A DNA stretch of 64,000 bases from Microbacter sp. GSS18 (GCA_029319145.1 CP119753.1:1612001-1676000); one strand, 5' to 3'. Counted from the stretch's first letter, positions 32,384 through 43,175 are shown. Program-made: numbers and translations. The notes: generated by a model not told the origin, from the sequence alone.

Positions 32384-32961
32384 GCACCAGCCTGCATCCC
32401 ATCGAGAGGCTCCGCGAGGACCTGGCGACGGCGAAGCTGTGCGACCCCGCCGCGCGCTCGTCGCTCGAGATCGCCCTGCTCTACCCGGGCCTGCACGCGA
32501 TCTGGGCGCACCGCCTGTGGCACGCGCTGTGGGTGCGCGGCTTCCGCTTCCCCGCGCGGGCCGGCTCGCAGGTCACGCGATGGCTCACCGGCATCGAGAT
32601 CCATCCCGGGGCCACCGTCGGCCGTCGCTTCTTCATCGACCACGGCATGGGCGTCGTCGTCGGAGAGACCGCCGAGATCGGCGACGACGTCATGCTCTAC
32701 CACGGCGTGACCCTCGGCGGCCGCACCCGCAACGGCGGCAAGCGTCACCCCACCATCGGCGACGGCGTCGCCGTCGGCGCGGGCGCCAAGGTGCTCGGCC
32801 CCATCACGATCGGCGCCGGGTCCGCCGTCGGGGCCAACGCGGTCGTGACGCGTGACGCCCCGGCCGACAGCATCCTGGTGGGCATCCCCGCCAAGGCACG
32901 CGCGCGCAACGACAACCTCGACAAGCGCAAGCTGCTGACCACCCCCGAATACATGATCTGA
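32380..32961 (+). CDS. cysE: Serine O-acetyltransferase, short form
   Basis: This enzyme makes O-acetylserine for cysteine synthase. It is 193 aa, the short actinobacterial and plant-bacterial type lacking the long N-terminal domain of E. coli CysE (273 aa). The left-handed beta-helix is clear: [29 protein letters not shown] and [12 protein letters not shown] 32380 overlaps the upstream stop. The C-terminal residues (TTPEYMI) end in Ile, as needed for CysE tails that dock into the CysK active site. Confidence 0.95.
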   Translation: MSTSLHPIERLREDLATAKLCDPAARSSLEIALLYPGLHAIWAHRLWHALWVRGFRFPARAGSQVTRWLTGIEIHPGATVGRRFFIDHGMGVVVGETAEIGDDVMLYHGVTLGGRTRNGGKRHPTIGDGVAVGAGAKVLGPITIGAGSAVGANAVVTRDAPADSILVGIPAKARARNDNLDKRKLLTTPEYMI

Positions 32962-32974
32962 GCGGGGACGCCGG

Positions 32975-33382
32975 TCACTTCTTGTCGTCGCGGCGCTCCT
33001 CGACCTTGTTCTTGACGAAGATCATGGGCAGCAGCATCGTCGCCAGCGCCGTGACGAGCCACACGATGACCGGCCCGAGGATCCACGAGAGCAGGTCGGT
33101 GATGCTCAGGCCGCCGATCGGCAGCAGCACGACCACCAGCAGGGCGATCAGTGTCGAGACGATGCCGACGCCGCCGAGCAGCGCGGGTGCGTTGCGCTTG
33201 GCGAAGCGCGCGGTCCAGGGCGACAGGACGCTCTGCAGGATGGCGAAGATCACGACGACGAGGACGAAGCCCCACCAGTCGGACCAGTCGATCGTGAAGC
33301 CGTCGAGCAGCAGGTCCGCCACGATGAGTCCGATGGCCGCCGAGGCCAGGAACACGAGTGTGCGGATGAGGAACATGATCAT
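32975..33382 (-). CDS. Phage holin family membrane protein (PF04020-like)
   Basis: A 135-aa protein with four hydrophobic segments and a charged tail (VKNKVEERRDDKK). The LLLDGFTIDWSDWWGFVLV stretch is characteristic of this widespread actinobacterial family, which despite its name is not known to be phage-derived. Its function is unknown. A TAGCCT box lies 6 nt before the ATG (33389-33394), so the mRNA is probably leaderless. It lies between two plus-strand genes, in opposite orientation. Confidence 0.8.
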   Translation of the reverse strand: MIMFLIRTLVFLASAAIGLIVADLLLDGFTIDWSDWWGFVLVVVIFAILQSVLSPWTARFAKRNAPALLGGVGIVSTLIALLVVVLLPIGGLSITDLLSWILGPVIVWLVTALATMLLPMIFVKNKVEERRDDKK

Positions 33383-33388
33383 GCCGCC

Positions 33389-33394
33389 AGGCTA
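33389..33394 (-). promoter_or_regulatory. -10 box for the leaderless holin-family gene
   Basis: TAGCCT on the minus strand ends 6 nt before ATG 33382. Confidence 0.5.
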
Positions 33395-33513
33395 GACCCG
33401 CGGATGCCGCGCGGCCATCGTGCCGGCGCGACACGCGGGTCGCGTGTGGCCTCTCCCGGATTTCATGCAGGCCGCATGACGCGGGGCGACACGATCAGGC
33501 GCAGGGTCGGGCC

Positions 33514-34908
33514 ATGGCCCTCCACTCCCTCGACGCCCTCGAACTCGAACGACTCGCCATCGCCCCCGTCTACGCGCGGCCGGGCATGCGCCACGGCATC
33601 CCCAAGGACGCTCTGCCCGCCGACGGCATGGATCCGCGCGTGGCGTACCGGCTGCTCCATGACGAGCTGATGCTGGACGGCAATGCGCGCCAGAATCTCG
33701 CGACGTTCGTGACGACGTTCATGGAGGACGAGGCGACGGCGCTCGCGATGGAGTCCCTCGACAAGAACATGATCGACAAGGACGAGTATCCGCAGACGGC
33801 GGCCATCGAGGGACGCTGCGTCAGCATCGTCTCGAAGCTGTGGCACGCGCCCGACGCGGAGAGCCCGACGGGCACGTCGACGACGGGCTCGAGCGAGGCC
33901 GTCATGCTCGCCGGCCTCGCGCTCAAGTGGCGCTGGCGGCAGCGACGCGAGGCGGCCGGGCTGCCCGTCGAGCGGCCCAACCTCGTGATGGGCATCAACG
34001 TCCAGGTGGTGTGGGAGAAGTTCTGCCGCTACTGGGACGTCGAGCCCCGCTACGCACCCATCGAGGAGGGGCGGCTCCAGCTCAACGCCGAGGAGGCGCT
34101 GAAGCTGTGCGACGAGAACACGATCGGCGTCGTGGCCATCCTCGGCTCGACGTTCGACGGATCCTACGAGCCGGTGCTGGACATCGCGAACGCCCTCGAC
34201 GAGCTGCACGCCTCGGGAGGCCCCGACATCCCCCTGCACGTCGACGCGGCATCCGGCGGCTTCGTCGCGCCCTTCATCGATCCCGACCTCGAGTGGGATT
34301 TCCGTGTGCCGCGCGTGCGATCGATCAACGCATCGGGCCACAAGTACGGGCTCGTGTACCCGGGTGTCGGCTGGGTGGTGTGGCGCACGGCCGCGGATCT
34401 TCCGGAGGACCTCGTCTTCCACGTCAACTACCTCGGCGGCGACATGCCGACGTTCGCGCTGAACTTCTCGCGGCCGGGGTACCAGGTCATCGCGCAGTAC
34501 TACAACTTCATCCGGCTCGGGTTCGAGGGCTACCGCGAGATCCAGCAGGCGTGCCGCGACGCGGCCATGTACACGGCGGCGGAGATCGCGAAGATGGGGC
34601 CGTACGAACTGCTCTCCGACGGCTCGCAGCTGCCGGTGTTCCTCTTCCGCATCCGCGCCGGGGAATCGCGGTTCACCGTGTACGACGTCTCGGCCAAGCT
34701 GCGCGAGCGCGGCTGGCAGGTCCCCGCGTACTCGCTGCCGGCCGACCTGACGGACGTGTCGGGACTGCGCGTGGTGATCCGCAACGGCTTCGGACGCGAC
34801 CTCGCCGACCTGTTCCTGGCCGACCTTCGACACGCGACCGACTTCTTCGAGAGCCTGTCGACCCCGCTGCCCGACGACCCCGATCACACGGAGTCGTTCC
34901 GGCACTGA
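33514..34908 (+). CDS. gad: Glutamate decarboxylase
   Basis: A PLP enzyme converting glutamate to GABA and CO2 and consuming a proton; usually part of acid tolerance. The 464-aa sequence matches GadB in length. The PLP lysine is K277 in INASGHKYGLVYPGVGW, one residue from E. coli GadB K276. TSTTGSSEAVML and HVDAASGGF are also intact. The C-terminus ends in FRH, so a terminal histidine like the pH-sensing one of GadB is present. No antiporter (GadC) gene is adjacent. Confidence 0.95.
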   Translation: MALHSLDALELERLAIAPVYARPGMRHGIPKDALPADGMDPRVAYRLLHDELMLDGNARQNLATFVTTFMEDEATALAMESLDKNMIDKDEYPQTAAIEGRCVSIVSKLWHAPDAESPTGTSTTGSSEAVMLAGLALKWRWRQRREAAGLPVERPNLVMGINVQVVWEKFCRYWDVEPRYAPIEEGRLQLNAEEALKLCDENTIGVVAILGSTFDGSYEPVLDIANALDELHASGGPDIPLHVDAASGGFVAPFIDPDLEWDFRVPRVRSINASGHKYGLVYPGVGWVVWRTAADLPEDLVFHVNYLGGDMPTFALNFSRPGYQVIAQYYNFIRLGFEGYREIQQACRDAAMYTAAEIAKMGPYELLSDGSQLPVFLFRIRAGESRFTVYDVSAKLRERGWQVPAYSLPADLTDVSGLRVVIRNGFGRDLADLFLADLRHATDFFESLSTPLPDDPDHTESFRH

Positions 34909-34914
34909 GGCCTC

Positions 34915-35988
34915 TCAGGCGCCGATCGCCGCGAGGCGCTCCTCCTCGTCGGCGGTGACGCACGACTGGATGATCGGCTCGAGCGCGCCGTCCATGACCT
35001 GATCGAGGTTGTACGCCTTGTAGCCGGTGCGATGGTCGGCGATGCGGTTCTCGGGGAAGTTGTACGTGCGGATGCGCTCGGAGCGGTCCATGCCGCGGAT
35101 CTGCGACTTGCGGGCGTCGGCCGCCTGCGCATCGAGCTCCTCCTGCTGCTTGGCCAGCAGGCGCGCACGCAGCACGCGCATGCCGGCCTCGCGGTTCTGC
35201 AGCTGCGACTTCTCGTTCTGCATCGACACCACGATCCCGCTCGGCACGTGGGTGATGCGCACCGCCGAGTCCGTCGTGTTCACCGACTGGCCGCCAGGCC
35301 CCGACGAGCGGAAGACGTCGATCTTCAGGTCGTTCGGGTCGATGTGGATCTCTTCCGGCTCGTCCACCTCGGGGAAGACGAGGACGCCGGTCGTGGAGGT
35401 GTGGATGCGTCCCTGCGACTCGGTCGCCGGCACGCGCTGGACGCGGTGGACGCCGCCCTCGTACTTCAGGTGGGCCCACACGCCCTGCGACGGATCGTTC
35501 GAGGACCCCTTGATGGCGACCTGGACGTCCTTGTAGCCGCCGAGGTCCGACTCGTTGCGCTCGAGCAGCTCGGTCTTCCACCCCTTCGAGGCGGCGTACT
35601 GCAGATACATGCGCAGCAGGTCGGCCGCGAACAGCGCCGATTCGGCGCCGCCCTCGCCCTGCTTGATCTCCATGATCACGTCGCGCGCGTCGTCGGGATC
35701 GCGCGGGATCAGCAGGCGCCGCAGGCGCTCCTGGCTGTGCGCCAGGCGCTCCTGGAGGCCGGGCACCTCTTCGGCGAACGCCTCGTCCTCACGGGCGAGC
35801 TCGCGAGCGGCTTCGAGGTCGTCGGATGCCGCGAGCCAGTCCTCGTGGGCCTTCACGATCCGCGACAGCTCGGCGTAGCGCCGGTTGACGCGCTTGGCAA
35901 GCGCGGCATCCGCGTGCACCGCGGGGTCGGACAGCTGCTGCTCGACGGCGTGGTGCTCGTCGATCAGGCCCTTGACGGACTCGAACAC
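34915..35988 (-). CDS. prfA: Peptide chain release factor 1
   Basis: RF1 reads UAA and UAG stop codons. The 357-aa protein has the PxT anticodon-like motif PAT (187-189) and the GGQ motif (232-234) in [17 protein letters not shown]. The start is GTG 35988, directly downstream of rho with a 16-bp gap. It converges with the glutamate decarboxylase gene. Its usual partner prmC is displaced to 29396. Confidence 0.97.
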   Translation of the reverse strand: MFESVKGLIDEHHAVEQQLSDPAVHADAALAKRVNRRYAELSRIVKAHEDWLAASDDLEAARELAREDEAFAEEVPGLQERLAHSQERLRRLLIPRDPDDARDVIMEIKQGEGGAESALFAADLLRMYLQYAASKGWKTELLERNESDLGGYKDVQVAIKGSSNDPSQGVWAHLKYEGGVHRVQRVPATESQGRIHTSTTGVLVFPEVDEPEEIHIDPNDLKIDVFRSSGPGGQSVNTTDSAVRITHVPSGIVVSMQNEKSQLQNREAGMRVLRARLLAKQQEELDAQAADARKSQIRGMDRSERIRTYNFPENRIADHRTGYKAYNLDQVMDGALEPIIQSCVTADEEERLAAIGA

Positions 35989-36004
35989 GTGGCGCTGCCG
36001 CCGG

Positions 36005-38137
36005 TCAGCGGATGCTGTTGTCGTGCGAGTGGCTGTGCCCGCCGCCGTGGCCGTCGCGCGCGGGAGCCGGGATCGACTTCTGCATCTGCACGAGGAACTC
36101 GACGTTCGACTGCGTCTCCTTGAGCTTGCCCAGCACCACCTCGAGCGCCTGCTGCGGGTCGAGCCCGGCGAGGGCGCGACGCAGCTTCCACGTGATCTTG
36201 ACCTCGTCGCCCGACAGCAGCATCTCCTCGCGACGCGTGCTCGAGGCGTTCACGTCGACGGCCGGGAAGATCCGCTTGTCCGCCAGCTGGCGCGACAGTC
36301 GCAGCTCGCTGTTGCCGGTGCCCTTGAACTCCTCGAAGATGACGTCGTCCATCTTGGAGCCGGTCTCCACGAGCGCCGTGGCCAGGATCGTGAGCGATCC
36401 GCCGTTCTCGATGTTGCGCGCAGCGCCGAAGAAGCGCTTGGGCGGATACAGCGCCGAGGCGTCGACGCCGCCGGACAGCACGCGACCGGACGTCGGCGCC
36501 GAGACGTTGTACGCACGTCCGAGGCGCGTGATCGAGTCCAGCAGCACGACGACGTCGCGGCCGAGCTCCACGAGGCGCTTGGCACGCTCGATGGCGAGCT
36601 CGGCGACGGTGGTGTGGTCCTCGGCGGGGCGGTCGAAGGTCGAGGCGATGACCTCGCCCTTGACCGTGCGCTGCATGTCGGTGACCTCTTCGGGACGCTC
36701 GTCGACCAGCACGACCATGAGGTGGACCTCGGGGTTGTTGTGCGAGATGGCGTTCGCGATCTGCTGCAGCACGATCGTCTTGCCGGCCTTCGGCGGCGCG
36801 ACGATGAGGCCGCGCTGGCCCTTGCCGATCGGGGCGACGAGGTCGATGATGCGCTGCGTGAGCTTCTCGGGTGCCGTCTCGAGGCGCAGGCGCTCCTGCG
36901 GGTACAGCGGCGTGAGCTTGCCGAACTCCACACGCGTGGCCGCGTCGTCGACCGACAGGCCGTTGATCGCGTCGACCTTCACGAGGGCGTTGTACTTCTG
37001 ACGGCTCGACTGCTCGCCCTCGCGGGGCTGCTTGATCGCGCCGACGACGGCGTCGCCCTTGCGCAGGTTGTACTTCTTGACCTGACCGAGCGACACGTAG
37101 ACGTCGCTCTGGCCGGGGAGGTAGCCGGTCGTGCGAACGAACGCGTAGTTGTCGAGCACGTCGAGGATGCCGGCGATCGGGATCAGGACGTCGTCCTCGC
37201 CGATCTCGGTCTCGAACTCGTCGGCGCTGCCCTGGCCGCGGCGCTTGTTGCGGCTGCGGCCCCGGCCGCCGCCGGTCTCCTCGTCATCGCCGGACTGGCT
37301 GCCGCCGTTCTGCGATCCCTGCGAGGGTCCGCTCTGCGACGAGCCGCCGCCCTGGCCGTTCTGGTTCTGGTTCTGGTTGCGGTTGCGGTTCCGGCTGCGG
37401 CTGCGGCTGCGGCTGCGGCCCGACGAGGCCTGCTCGCCGTCACCGGCGCCGCCGTCGCCCTCCGCGGAAGGCTCCGCGGCCTTGCCCGAGTCCTCGGACG
37501 CCTCGGCGCCCTCGTCCTTCGTGGCGGTCCCGCCCTTGCCGGATCCGTCGGCCGTGTCCGGGGCCTCGGCGCCCTCGGCCGGCTTCTCGGCCTTCGGGGA
37601 CTTCTGCGACTTCTGGGACCTCTGGGACTTCTGGGACTTCTGCGGCTTGTCGCCCACCTCCGCCTCGGCGGTCTCGGCGGCCGGGGCGCCCTCGGAGGGC
37701 TTCTCGGTCTCGGCATCGGCCGCGGGCGTCTCGGCCGTCACGTCCGAGCTCTTGGCGCGCCGCGGCGCGCGCTTGCGCGGGGCCCGCGCGGGCTTCTCCT
37801 CGGCTGCCGGCTGCTCGTCGGCGGCCTGGGCGTCGGGGGACGCGGATGCGTCGGCCGGCGCCTGCTCGGCAGGAGCCTCGGGGCCCTGCTCGGCAGCAGC
37901 CTGCTCGGCGGGGGTCTCGGGCGCCTGCTCGGCGGGTGCCTCGTCGGCAGGAGCCTCGGCCGGCTCTTCGGCGGGCGCCTGCTCGACGGCGGCCTCGGGC
38001 TCGGGCTCGGCGGCGGCGGGGGCCTGCTCGACGGGGGCCTCGGCGGCCTGCTCGGCGGCGGCGTCCTGCGGCTGCTCGGGCGCGTCCGCGCGCTCGTCGC
38101 CCTGGGCGTCGGTGTGGATCTCGGAGATGGACTCCAC
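36005..38137 (-). CDS. rho: Transcription termination factor Rho with long disordered N-terminus
   Basis: A hexameric RNA helicase of 710 aa. The C-terminal ~400 residues hold the RNA-binding and ATPase domains ([44 protein letters not shown]). The first ~310 residues are low-complexity: Ala/Pro/Glu/Gln repeats, a KSQ repeat, an RS-to-RN-to-QN repeat and Gly/Ser-rich sequence. The C-terminus carries a His-rich tail ([15 protein letters not shown]). GTG 38137 is chosen because GGGAG lies upstream. Such insertions occur in high-GC actinobacterial Rho proteins. Confidence 0.96.
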   Translation of the reverse strand: MESISEIHTDAQGDERADAPEQPQDAAAEQAAEAPVEQAPAAAEPEPEAAVEQAPAEEPAEAPADEAPAEQAPETPAEQAAAEQGPEAPAEQAPADASASPDAQAADEQPAAEEKPARAPRKRAPRRAKSSDVTAETPAADAETEKPSEGAPAAETAEAEVGDKPQKSQKSQRSQKSQKSPKAEKPAEGAEAPDTADGSGKGGTATKDEGAEASEDSGKAAEPSAEGDGGAGDGEQASSGRSRSRSRSRNRNRNQNQNQNGQGGGSSQSGPSQGSQNGGSQSGDDEETGGGRGRSRNKRRGQGSADEFETEIGEDDVLIPIAGILDVLDNYAFVRTTGYLPGQSDVYVSLGQVKKYNLRKGDAVVGAIKQPREGEQSSRQKYNALVKVDAINGLSVDDAATRVEFGKLTPLYPQERLRLETAPEKLTQRIIDLVAPIGKGQRGLIVAPPKAGKTIVLQQIANAISHNNPEVHLMVVLVDERPEEVTDMQRTVKGEVIASTFDRPAEDHTTVAELAIERAKRLVELGRDVVVLLDSITRLGRAYNVSAPTSGRVLSGGVDASALYPPKRFFGAARNIENGGSLTILATALVETGSKMDDVIFEEFKGTGNSELRLSRQLADKRIFPAVDVNASSTRREEMLLSGDEVKITWKLRRALAGLDPQQALEVVLGKLKETQSNVEFLVQMQKSIPAPARDGHGGGHSHSHDNSIR

Positions 38138-38262
38138 GAGTTCTCCCTTGTGAAAAACGATCGGATATGCAGAACCGCACGACGCTGCAGGCAGTCGCCG
38201 ACCGGCCTTCTGCCGGTTCAGGAGCTGTTCGGCGGCTCGAAGACCGCCCGGATGCTCGAAAT

Positions 38263-38284
38263 CCCACAGCAGAAAGAGGCTGTG
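38263..38284 (-). terminator. Possible terminator between thrB and rho
   Basis: CACAGC (38265-38270) and GCTGTG (38279-38284) form a 6-bp stem around an 8-nt loop, followed on the minus strand by a GATTTC stretch. It lies in the 188-bp gap between thrB and rho. A second small hairpin, ACCGGC-CTTCT-GCCGGT (38201-38217), lies closer to rho and could be part of its leader. Confidence 0.35.
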
Positions 38285-38325
38285 CGGTGGTTTCGCAGAT
38301 TTGCGACGGAGGCCAGATTCACGGG

Positions 38326-39273
38326 TTACGTGGAACCCTCCGCGTACTCCCTCACTGTACCACCCTTGACATCGACGGCGAGCATGAGCGCCTCCCACGC
38401 GCCCTCGACCGTCTTCTGGGCGAGGGCCGCCGCCTGGAGCCGGCGCCCCGGGCCGTCGGCGAGCACGAGGACGCTCGGCCCCGCGCCCGACACGACGGCG
38501 GCGAAGCCCGCGGCGCGCAGCGTCCGCACGAGCTTGTCGGTCTCGGGCATGGCCTGCGCGCGGTAGCTCTGGTGGAGCTTGTCCTCGGTCGCCGCCAGCA
38601 GCAGCTCGGGGCTCTGCGTCAGCGCCGCGATCAGCAGCGCCGACCGGGACACGTTGAACACCGCGTCCTCGCGCGGCACCTGCAGCGGCTGCAGGCTGCG
38701 GGCGACGCTCGTCGACATCGTCGACTCGGGCACGAACACCAGCGGCGACACACCGCGGTGGACGATCAGCTGCTTGTGCTGCGGCCCGTCGTCGTCCATC
38801 CACGCGATCGTGAGACCGCCGAACAGCGCGGGGGCTACGTTGTCCGGGTGGCCTTCGAGCTCGGTGGCCAGGCGCAGGAGCGTCTCGGGGCCGAGTTCGA
38901 CATCGCCTTCCAGGAGCCCCTTGGCCGCGAGCAGCCCCGAGACCACGGCGGCGCCCGACGAGCCCATGCCGCGCCCGTGCGGGATGACGTTGTGGGCCTG
39001 CAGCCGCAGACCCGGCATCCGCCGCCCCACCGACTCGAACGCGTACGCGATCGATCGCACGACCAGGTTCGACGCGTCACGGGGAACGTCCCCCATGCCC
39101 TCGCCGACGACGTCGATCTCGAGCTCGCCCGCGGGCAGAGCCGTGACCGTCAGCTCGTCGTAGACGCTCAGCGCGAGCCCGAGCGTGTCGAACCCCGGGC
39201 CGAGGTTCGCGCTCGTCGCCGGCACGCGCACCACGACGGTGCGGCCGGCTGCGGGCACAGGGGCTGTGGTCAC
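38326..39273 (-). CDS. thrB: Homoserine kinase
   Basis: A GHMP kinase of 315 aa that phosphorylates homoserine for threonine synthesis. [21 protein letters not shown] is the N-terminal signature, [18 protein letters not shown] the ATP-binding motif and [13 protein letters not shown] the C-terminal GHMP motif. GTG 39273 overlaps the thrC stop by 4 nt. It is the last gene of lysA-hom-thrC-thrB. Confidence 0.95.
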   Translation of the reverse strand: MTTAPVPAAGRTVVVRVPATSANLGPGFDTLGLALSVYDELTVTALPAGELEIDVVGEGMGDVPRDASNLVVRSIAYAFESVGRRMPGLRLQAHNVIPHGRGMGSSGAAVVSGLLAAKGLLEGDVELGPETLLRLATELEGHPDNVAPALFGGLTIAWMDDDGPQHKQLIVHRGVSPLVFVPESTMSTSVARSLQPLQVPREDAVFNVSRSALLIAALTQSPELLLAATEDKLHQSYRAQAMPETDKLVRTLRAAGFAAVVSGAGPSVLVLADGPGRRLQAAALAQKTVEGAWEALMLAVDVKGGTVREYAEGST

Positions 39274-40358
39274 GCCGAGGCCTCCACGGGTGCCAGGTCG
39301 AGCACCGCGGCGACGTCGGACGTGCTGGCGTCGACCACGGTGGGCTCGACCTGCGAGCCGTCGGCGTTGCGAAGCGCCCACTGCGGGTCCTTCAGGCCGT
39401 GGCCGGTGACGGTGAGCACGACACGGGCGCCTGCCGGGACGACCCCCGCCTCGGCGCGGTCGAGCAGACCGGCGACGCTGATGGCCGAGGCCGGCTCCAC
39501 GAAGATGCCGACGCTTCCGGCCAGGAGCTTCTGCGCCGCGAGGATGCGCTCGTCGTCGATGGCCCCGAAGTAGCCGTCCGTCGCCGCGCGCGCCTCGAGC
39601 GCGAGCTCCCACGAGGCCGGATTGCCGATGCGGATGGCACTGGCGACGGTCTCGGGGTTCTTCACCACTTCACCGCGCACCAGCGGCGCCGAGCCCTCGG
39701 CCTGGAAGCCGAACATGCGCGGCACGCGGGTGGAGACGCCGCGCTCGGCCTCCTCGCGGTATCCGCGCGAGTAGGCGGTGTAGTTGCCGGCGTTGCCGAC
39801 CGGGATGAAGTGGAAATCGGGAGCGTCGCCGAGCACCTCGACGATCTCGTACGCGGCGGTCTTCTGGCCCTCGATGCGGTCGGGGTTGACCGAGTTCACC
39901 AGGTGCACCGGGTAGTTGTCGGCGAGCTCGCGCGCGATCTCGAGGCAGTCGTCGAAGTTGCCGCGGATCTGGATGAGCCGGCCGTTGTGGGCGACGGCTT
40001 GGCTGAGCTTGCCCATCGCGATCTTGCCCTCGGGCACGAGCACCGCCGCGGTGATGCCGGCGTGCGCGGCATAGGCTGCGGCCGACGCCGACGTGTTGCC
40101 GGTCGAGGCGCAGATGACGGCCTCGGCGCCGTGCTCCACGGCGCGCGAGAGCGCGACGGTCATGCCGCGGTCCTTGAACGACCCGGTCGGGTTCATGCCC
40201 TCGAACTTCACCCAGACATCCGCGCCGGTCATGCGCGACAGCGCGGGCGCGGGCAGCAGCGGCGTGCCGCCCTCGCCCAGGGTGACGACCGTCGAGGCGT
40301 CGGTGACGCCCAGCCGGTCGGCGTACTCGCGGAGGACTCCGCGCCAGACGTGTGCCAT
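39270..40358 (-). CDS. thrC: Threonine synthase
   Basis: A PLP enzyme that converts O-phosphohomoserine to threonine. It is 362 aa, the short actinobacterial form. [16 protein letters not shown] holds the PLP lysine and [16 protein letters not shown] the substrate loop; [14 protein letters not shown] binds the cofactor phosphate. The ATG is preceded by AAGGAGA and lies 1 bp past the hom stop. Confidence 0.96.
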   Translation of the reverse strand: MAHVWRGVLREYADRLGVTDASTVVTLGEGGTPLLPAPALSRMTGADVWVKFEGMNPTGSFKDRGMTVALSRAVEHGAEAVICASTGNTSASAAAYAAHAGITAAVLVPEGKIAMGKLSQAVAHNGRLIQIRGNFDDCLEIARELADNYPVHLVNSVNPDRIEGQKTAAYEIVEVLGDAPDFHFIPVGNAGNYTAYSRGYREEAERGVSTRVPRMFGFQAEGSAPLVRGEVVKNPETVASAIRIGNPASWELALEARAATDGYFGAIDDERILAAQKLLAGSVGIFVEPASAISVAGLLDRAEAGVVPAGARVVLTVTGHGLKDPQWALRNADGSQVEPTVVDASTSDVAAVLDLAPVEASA

Positions 40359-40359
40359 T

Positions 40360-41679
40360 TCAGTCTCCTTCCACGCGCAGGACCGACACGACGCGCTCGA
40401 CGACGCCGCTCGCGGCGAGCTTGTCGACGGTGTCGCTGAGGTCCTGCTCCTGGGCCTTGTGGGTGCCGATGACGAGCCGAGCGGTCTCGGCGTCCTCTCC
40501 GGCGACGGTCTGCTCGACGGTCGCGATCGAGACGCGGCCGTCGCTGAGGACGCCGGCCACCGCGGCGAGCACGCCGGGCTGGTCGACGACCTCGAGCGTG
40601 ATCTGGTATCGCGTGGTCACCTGGCCGATGTCGACCACCGGCAGGTTCGCGCGGGTGGACTCCCCGACGCCGACGCCGCCGGCGATGTGACGACGGGCAG
40701 CCGACACGACGTCGCCGAGGACGGCCGACGCGGTCTGCACTCCCCCGGCGCCCGCGCCGTAGAACATGAGGTTGCCGGCGGCCTCGGCCTGCACGAACAC
40801 GGCGTTGTTGGCGCCGTGGACGCTCGCCAGCGGGTGCTCGCGGTCGACCAGAGCCGGATAGACGCGCACCGAGATGGACTCGCCGGGCGTTCCTTCGGCA
40901 TCCGCCGTCGCCATGCGCTCGCACACCGCCAGCAGCTTGATGACGTACCCGGCGTTGCGGGCGGCGTCCATCATGCCCTTGTCGATCGCGGTGATGCCCT
41001 CGCGGTGGACGGCGTCCAGCGGCACCGACGTGTGGAAGGCGAGGCTCGCGAGGATCGCGGCCTTCTGCGCGGCGTCGAAGCCCTCGACGTCGGCGGTGGG
41101 GTCGGCCTCGGCATAGCCGAGCGCCTGCGCATCGGCGAGGACGTCGGCGAACTCCGCGCCCTCCTTGTCCATGCGGTCGAGGATGTAGTTCGTCGTGCCG
41201 TTCACGATGCCCATGATCCGCTGCACGCGGTCACCGGCGAGCGAGTCGCGCAGCGGGCGGATGATCGGGATCGCGCCGGCGGCGGCGGCTTCGTAGTAGA
41301 CCTGTGCGCCCACCTGGTCGGCGGCTTCGAAGATCTCGGGGCCGTGGGTGGCCAGCAGCGCCTTGTTGGCGGTGACGACGTCGGCGCCCGAGTTGATCGC
41401 CTGCAGCAGGTACGTGCGCGCGGGCTCGATGCCGCCCATCAGCTCGATGACGATGTCGGCGCCGACGATGAGCGTCTCGGCGTCGGTGGTCAGCAGCTCG
41501 CGCGGCAGCTCGACGTCGCGGGGGGCGTCGAGGTCGCGCACCGCGATCCCCACGACCTCCAGCGTCGCGCCGGCACGGTCGGCGAGCTCGTCGCCGTGCT
41601 TGCGCAGCAGCGATGCGACCTGCGAGCCGACGGCTCCGGCTCCCAGCAGGGCGACCCTCAATCGGCGGTAGTCGGTCAT
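40360..41679 (-). CDS. hom: Homoserine dehydrogenase
   Basis: A 439-aa NAD(P)H-dependent enzyme reducing aspartate semialdehyde to homoserine. The N-terminal [15 protein letters not shown] binds the cofactor, [14 protein letters not shown] and [19 protein letters not shown] are the catalytic signatures, and a C-terminal ACT domain (about 355-439) should mediate threonine feedback. ATG 41679 overlaps the lysA stop. Confidence 0.97.
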   Translation of the reverse strand: MTDYRRLRVALLGAGAVGSQVASLLRKHGDELADRAGATLEVVGIAVRDLDAPRDVELPRELLTTDAETLIVGADIVIELMGGIEPARTYLLQAINSGADVVTANKALLATHGPEIFEAADQVGAQVYYEAAAAGAIPIIRPLRDSLAGDRVQRIMGIVNGTTNYILDRMDKEGAEFADVLADAQALGYAEADPTADVEGFDAAQKAAILASLAFHTSVPLDAVHREGITAIDKGMMDAARNAGYVIKLLAVCERMATADAEGTPGESISVRVYPALVDREHPLASVHGANNAVFVQAEAAGNLMFYGAGAGGVQTASAVLGDVVSAARRHIAGGVGVGESTRANLPVVDIGQVTTRYQITLEVVDQPGVLAAVAGVLSDGRVSIATVEQTVAGEDAETARLVIGTHKAQEQDLSDTVDKLAASGVVERVVSVLRVEGD

Positions 41680-43175
41680 GCGTTCCCTTCCGTCGGGTCG
41701 GATTCCCACCCCGCGTCGCGCGCGAGCAGGTCGTCGATCGTCTCGCCGTGCACGATGACACGCGACGTTCCCGCGCACACGGCGACGACCGGCGGGCGCG
41801 GGATGAAGTTGTAGTTGCTCGCGAGCGAGAAGCAGTAAGCACCGGTGGCGGGCACGGCGAGCACGTCGCCGGGCGCGACGTCGCCGGGCAGGTACTCGGC
41901 GTCCACGACGATGTCGCCCGACTCGCAGTGCTTGCCGACGACGCGCACCAGCGCCGCATCCGCGCCGGACCGGCGCGAGGCGATGCGGGCGGAGTAGTCC
42001 GCACCGTACAGGGCCGGGCGGGCGTTGTCGCTCATGCCGCCGTCCACGCTCACGTACAGTCGCGTCGCGTCGGCGGTCAGGCGCACCGGCTTGGTCGTGC
42101 CGACCTCGTACAGCGTCACGCCGGCGGTGCCCACGATGGCGCGCCCGGGCTCGAACGCGAGGTTCGGCATCCGGATCCCCCGCGCCTCGCACTCCTGCGC
42201 GACGGCGCCGACGATGCCGACCGCGAGCTCCTCGATCGGGGTGGGGTCGTCGGCGGAGGTGTAGGCGATGCCGAAGCCGCCGCCGAGGTTCAGCACGGGG
42301 ATCTCGCCACCTGCGAGCAGCTGGGCGTGGAGTTCGAGCACGCGCGCGGCGGACTCGCGGAATCCGGCGGTGCCGAAGATCTGCGAGCCGATGTGGCAGT
42401 GCAGACCCACGAAGGTCAGCCCCGGCACCTCGCGGATGCGGGCGACGGCCGCCGGCGCGTCCTCGAGGGCGAAGCCGAACTTCTGGTCCTCGTGCGCCGT
42501 GGCCAGGAAGTCGTGGGTCTCGGCGTGGACGCCGCTGTTGACGCGCACGAGCACCGGCTGGGTCGCTCCCGTGCGCTCGACGATCGCGGCGAGACGCTCG
42601 ATCTCGATGGGCGAGTCCACGACGATCGACCCGACGCCCGCGGCCACGGCGCGCTCGAGTTCGGCGAGGCTCTTGTTGTTGCCGTGGAAGCCCAGCCGCG
42701 CGGGATCGGCCCCTGCGGCGAGCGCGACGGCCATCTCGCCGCCGCTGGCGACGTCGACGGCGAGGCCCTCCTCGGTCACCCAGCGCACCACCTCGGTGCT
42801 CAGGAACGCCTTGCCGGCGTAGTAGACGCGCGCCTGCACGCCGTGGAGGGCGGCAGCCGCGCGGAAGGCGTCGAGGGCGCGCCGTGCGCGCGAGCGGACC
42901 TCGGCCTCGTCGAGCACGTACAGCGGCGTGCCGTAGCGCTCGCGCAGCGCGACCGCGCTCACGCCGCCGAGCACGATCGCGCCGGCGTCGTCGCGCACGG
43001 CGTCGGCAGGCCAGACGCCCGCGGCGAGGCCGTTCGGGTCGTCCGGACGGGTCAGCCATGCCGGGGCCGGGGTGTCGGAGTGCGGTGCGGCGGACACGGG
43101 TGAAGCCAATCGGTGAAGGTCGGTGTCGCCATCGGGTTGTCGCCGGACGGCGGGTGCCACGGCCGGATGACTCAC
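41676..43175 (-). CDS. lysA: Diaminopimelate decarboxylase
   Basis: A PLP enzyme for the last step of lysine synthesis. VYYAGKAFLSTEVVRW holds the PLP lysine, GGGFGIAYT the phosphate loop, and GKHCESGDIVV the active-site Cys. GTG 43175 gives 499 aa with ~45 extra N-terminal residues; GTG 43097 is an alternative. It heads the lysA-hom-thrC-thrB operon. An ATGACAC/GTGTCAT inverted repeat (43199-43235) lies just upstream. Confidence 0.93.
   Translation of the reverse strand: MSHPAVAPAVRRQPDGDTDLHRLASPVSAAPHSDTPAPAWLTRPDDPNGLAAGVWPADAVRDDAGAIVLGGVSAVALRERYGTPLYVLDEAEVRSRARRALDAFRAAAALHGVQARVYYAGKAFLSTEVVRWVTEEGLAVDVASGGEMAVALAAGADPARLGFHGNNKSLAELERAVAAGVGSIVVDSPIEIERLAAIVERTGATQPVLVRVNSGVHAETHDFLATAHEDQKFGFALEDAPAAVARIREVPGLTFVGLHCHIGSQIFGTAGFRESAARVLELHAQLLAGGEIPVLNLGGGFGIAYTSADDPTPIEELAVGIVGAVAQECEARGIRMPNLAFEPGRAIVGTAGVTLYEVGTTKPVRLTADATRLYVSVDGGMSDNARPALYGADYSARIASRRSGADAALVRVVGKHCESGDIVVDAEYLPGDVAPGDVLAVPATGAYCFSLASNYNFIPRPPVVAVCAGTSRVIVHGETIDDLLARDAGWESDPTEGNA

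Noticed and set aside
32975..33382. Prophage remnant suggested by a holin-family gene
   Set aside because: No other phage gene lies nearby, and this membrane family is a common chromosomal one in actinobacteria.
35885..38566. Plus-strand frame ending in Gly/Leu-rich repeats opposite rho
   Set aside because: The repeats are the antisense reading of Rho's Ala/Pro/Glu repeats, not a real protein.
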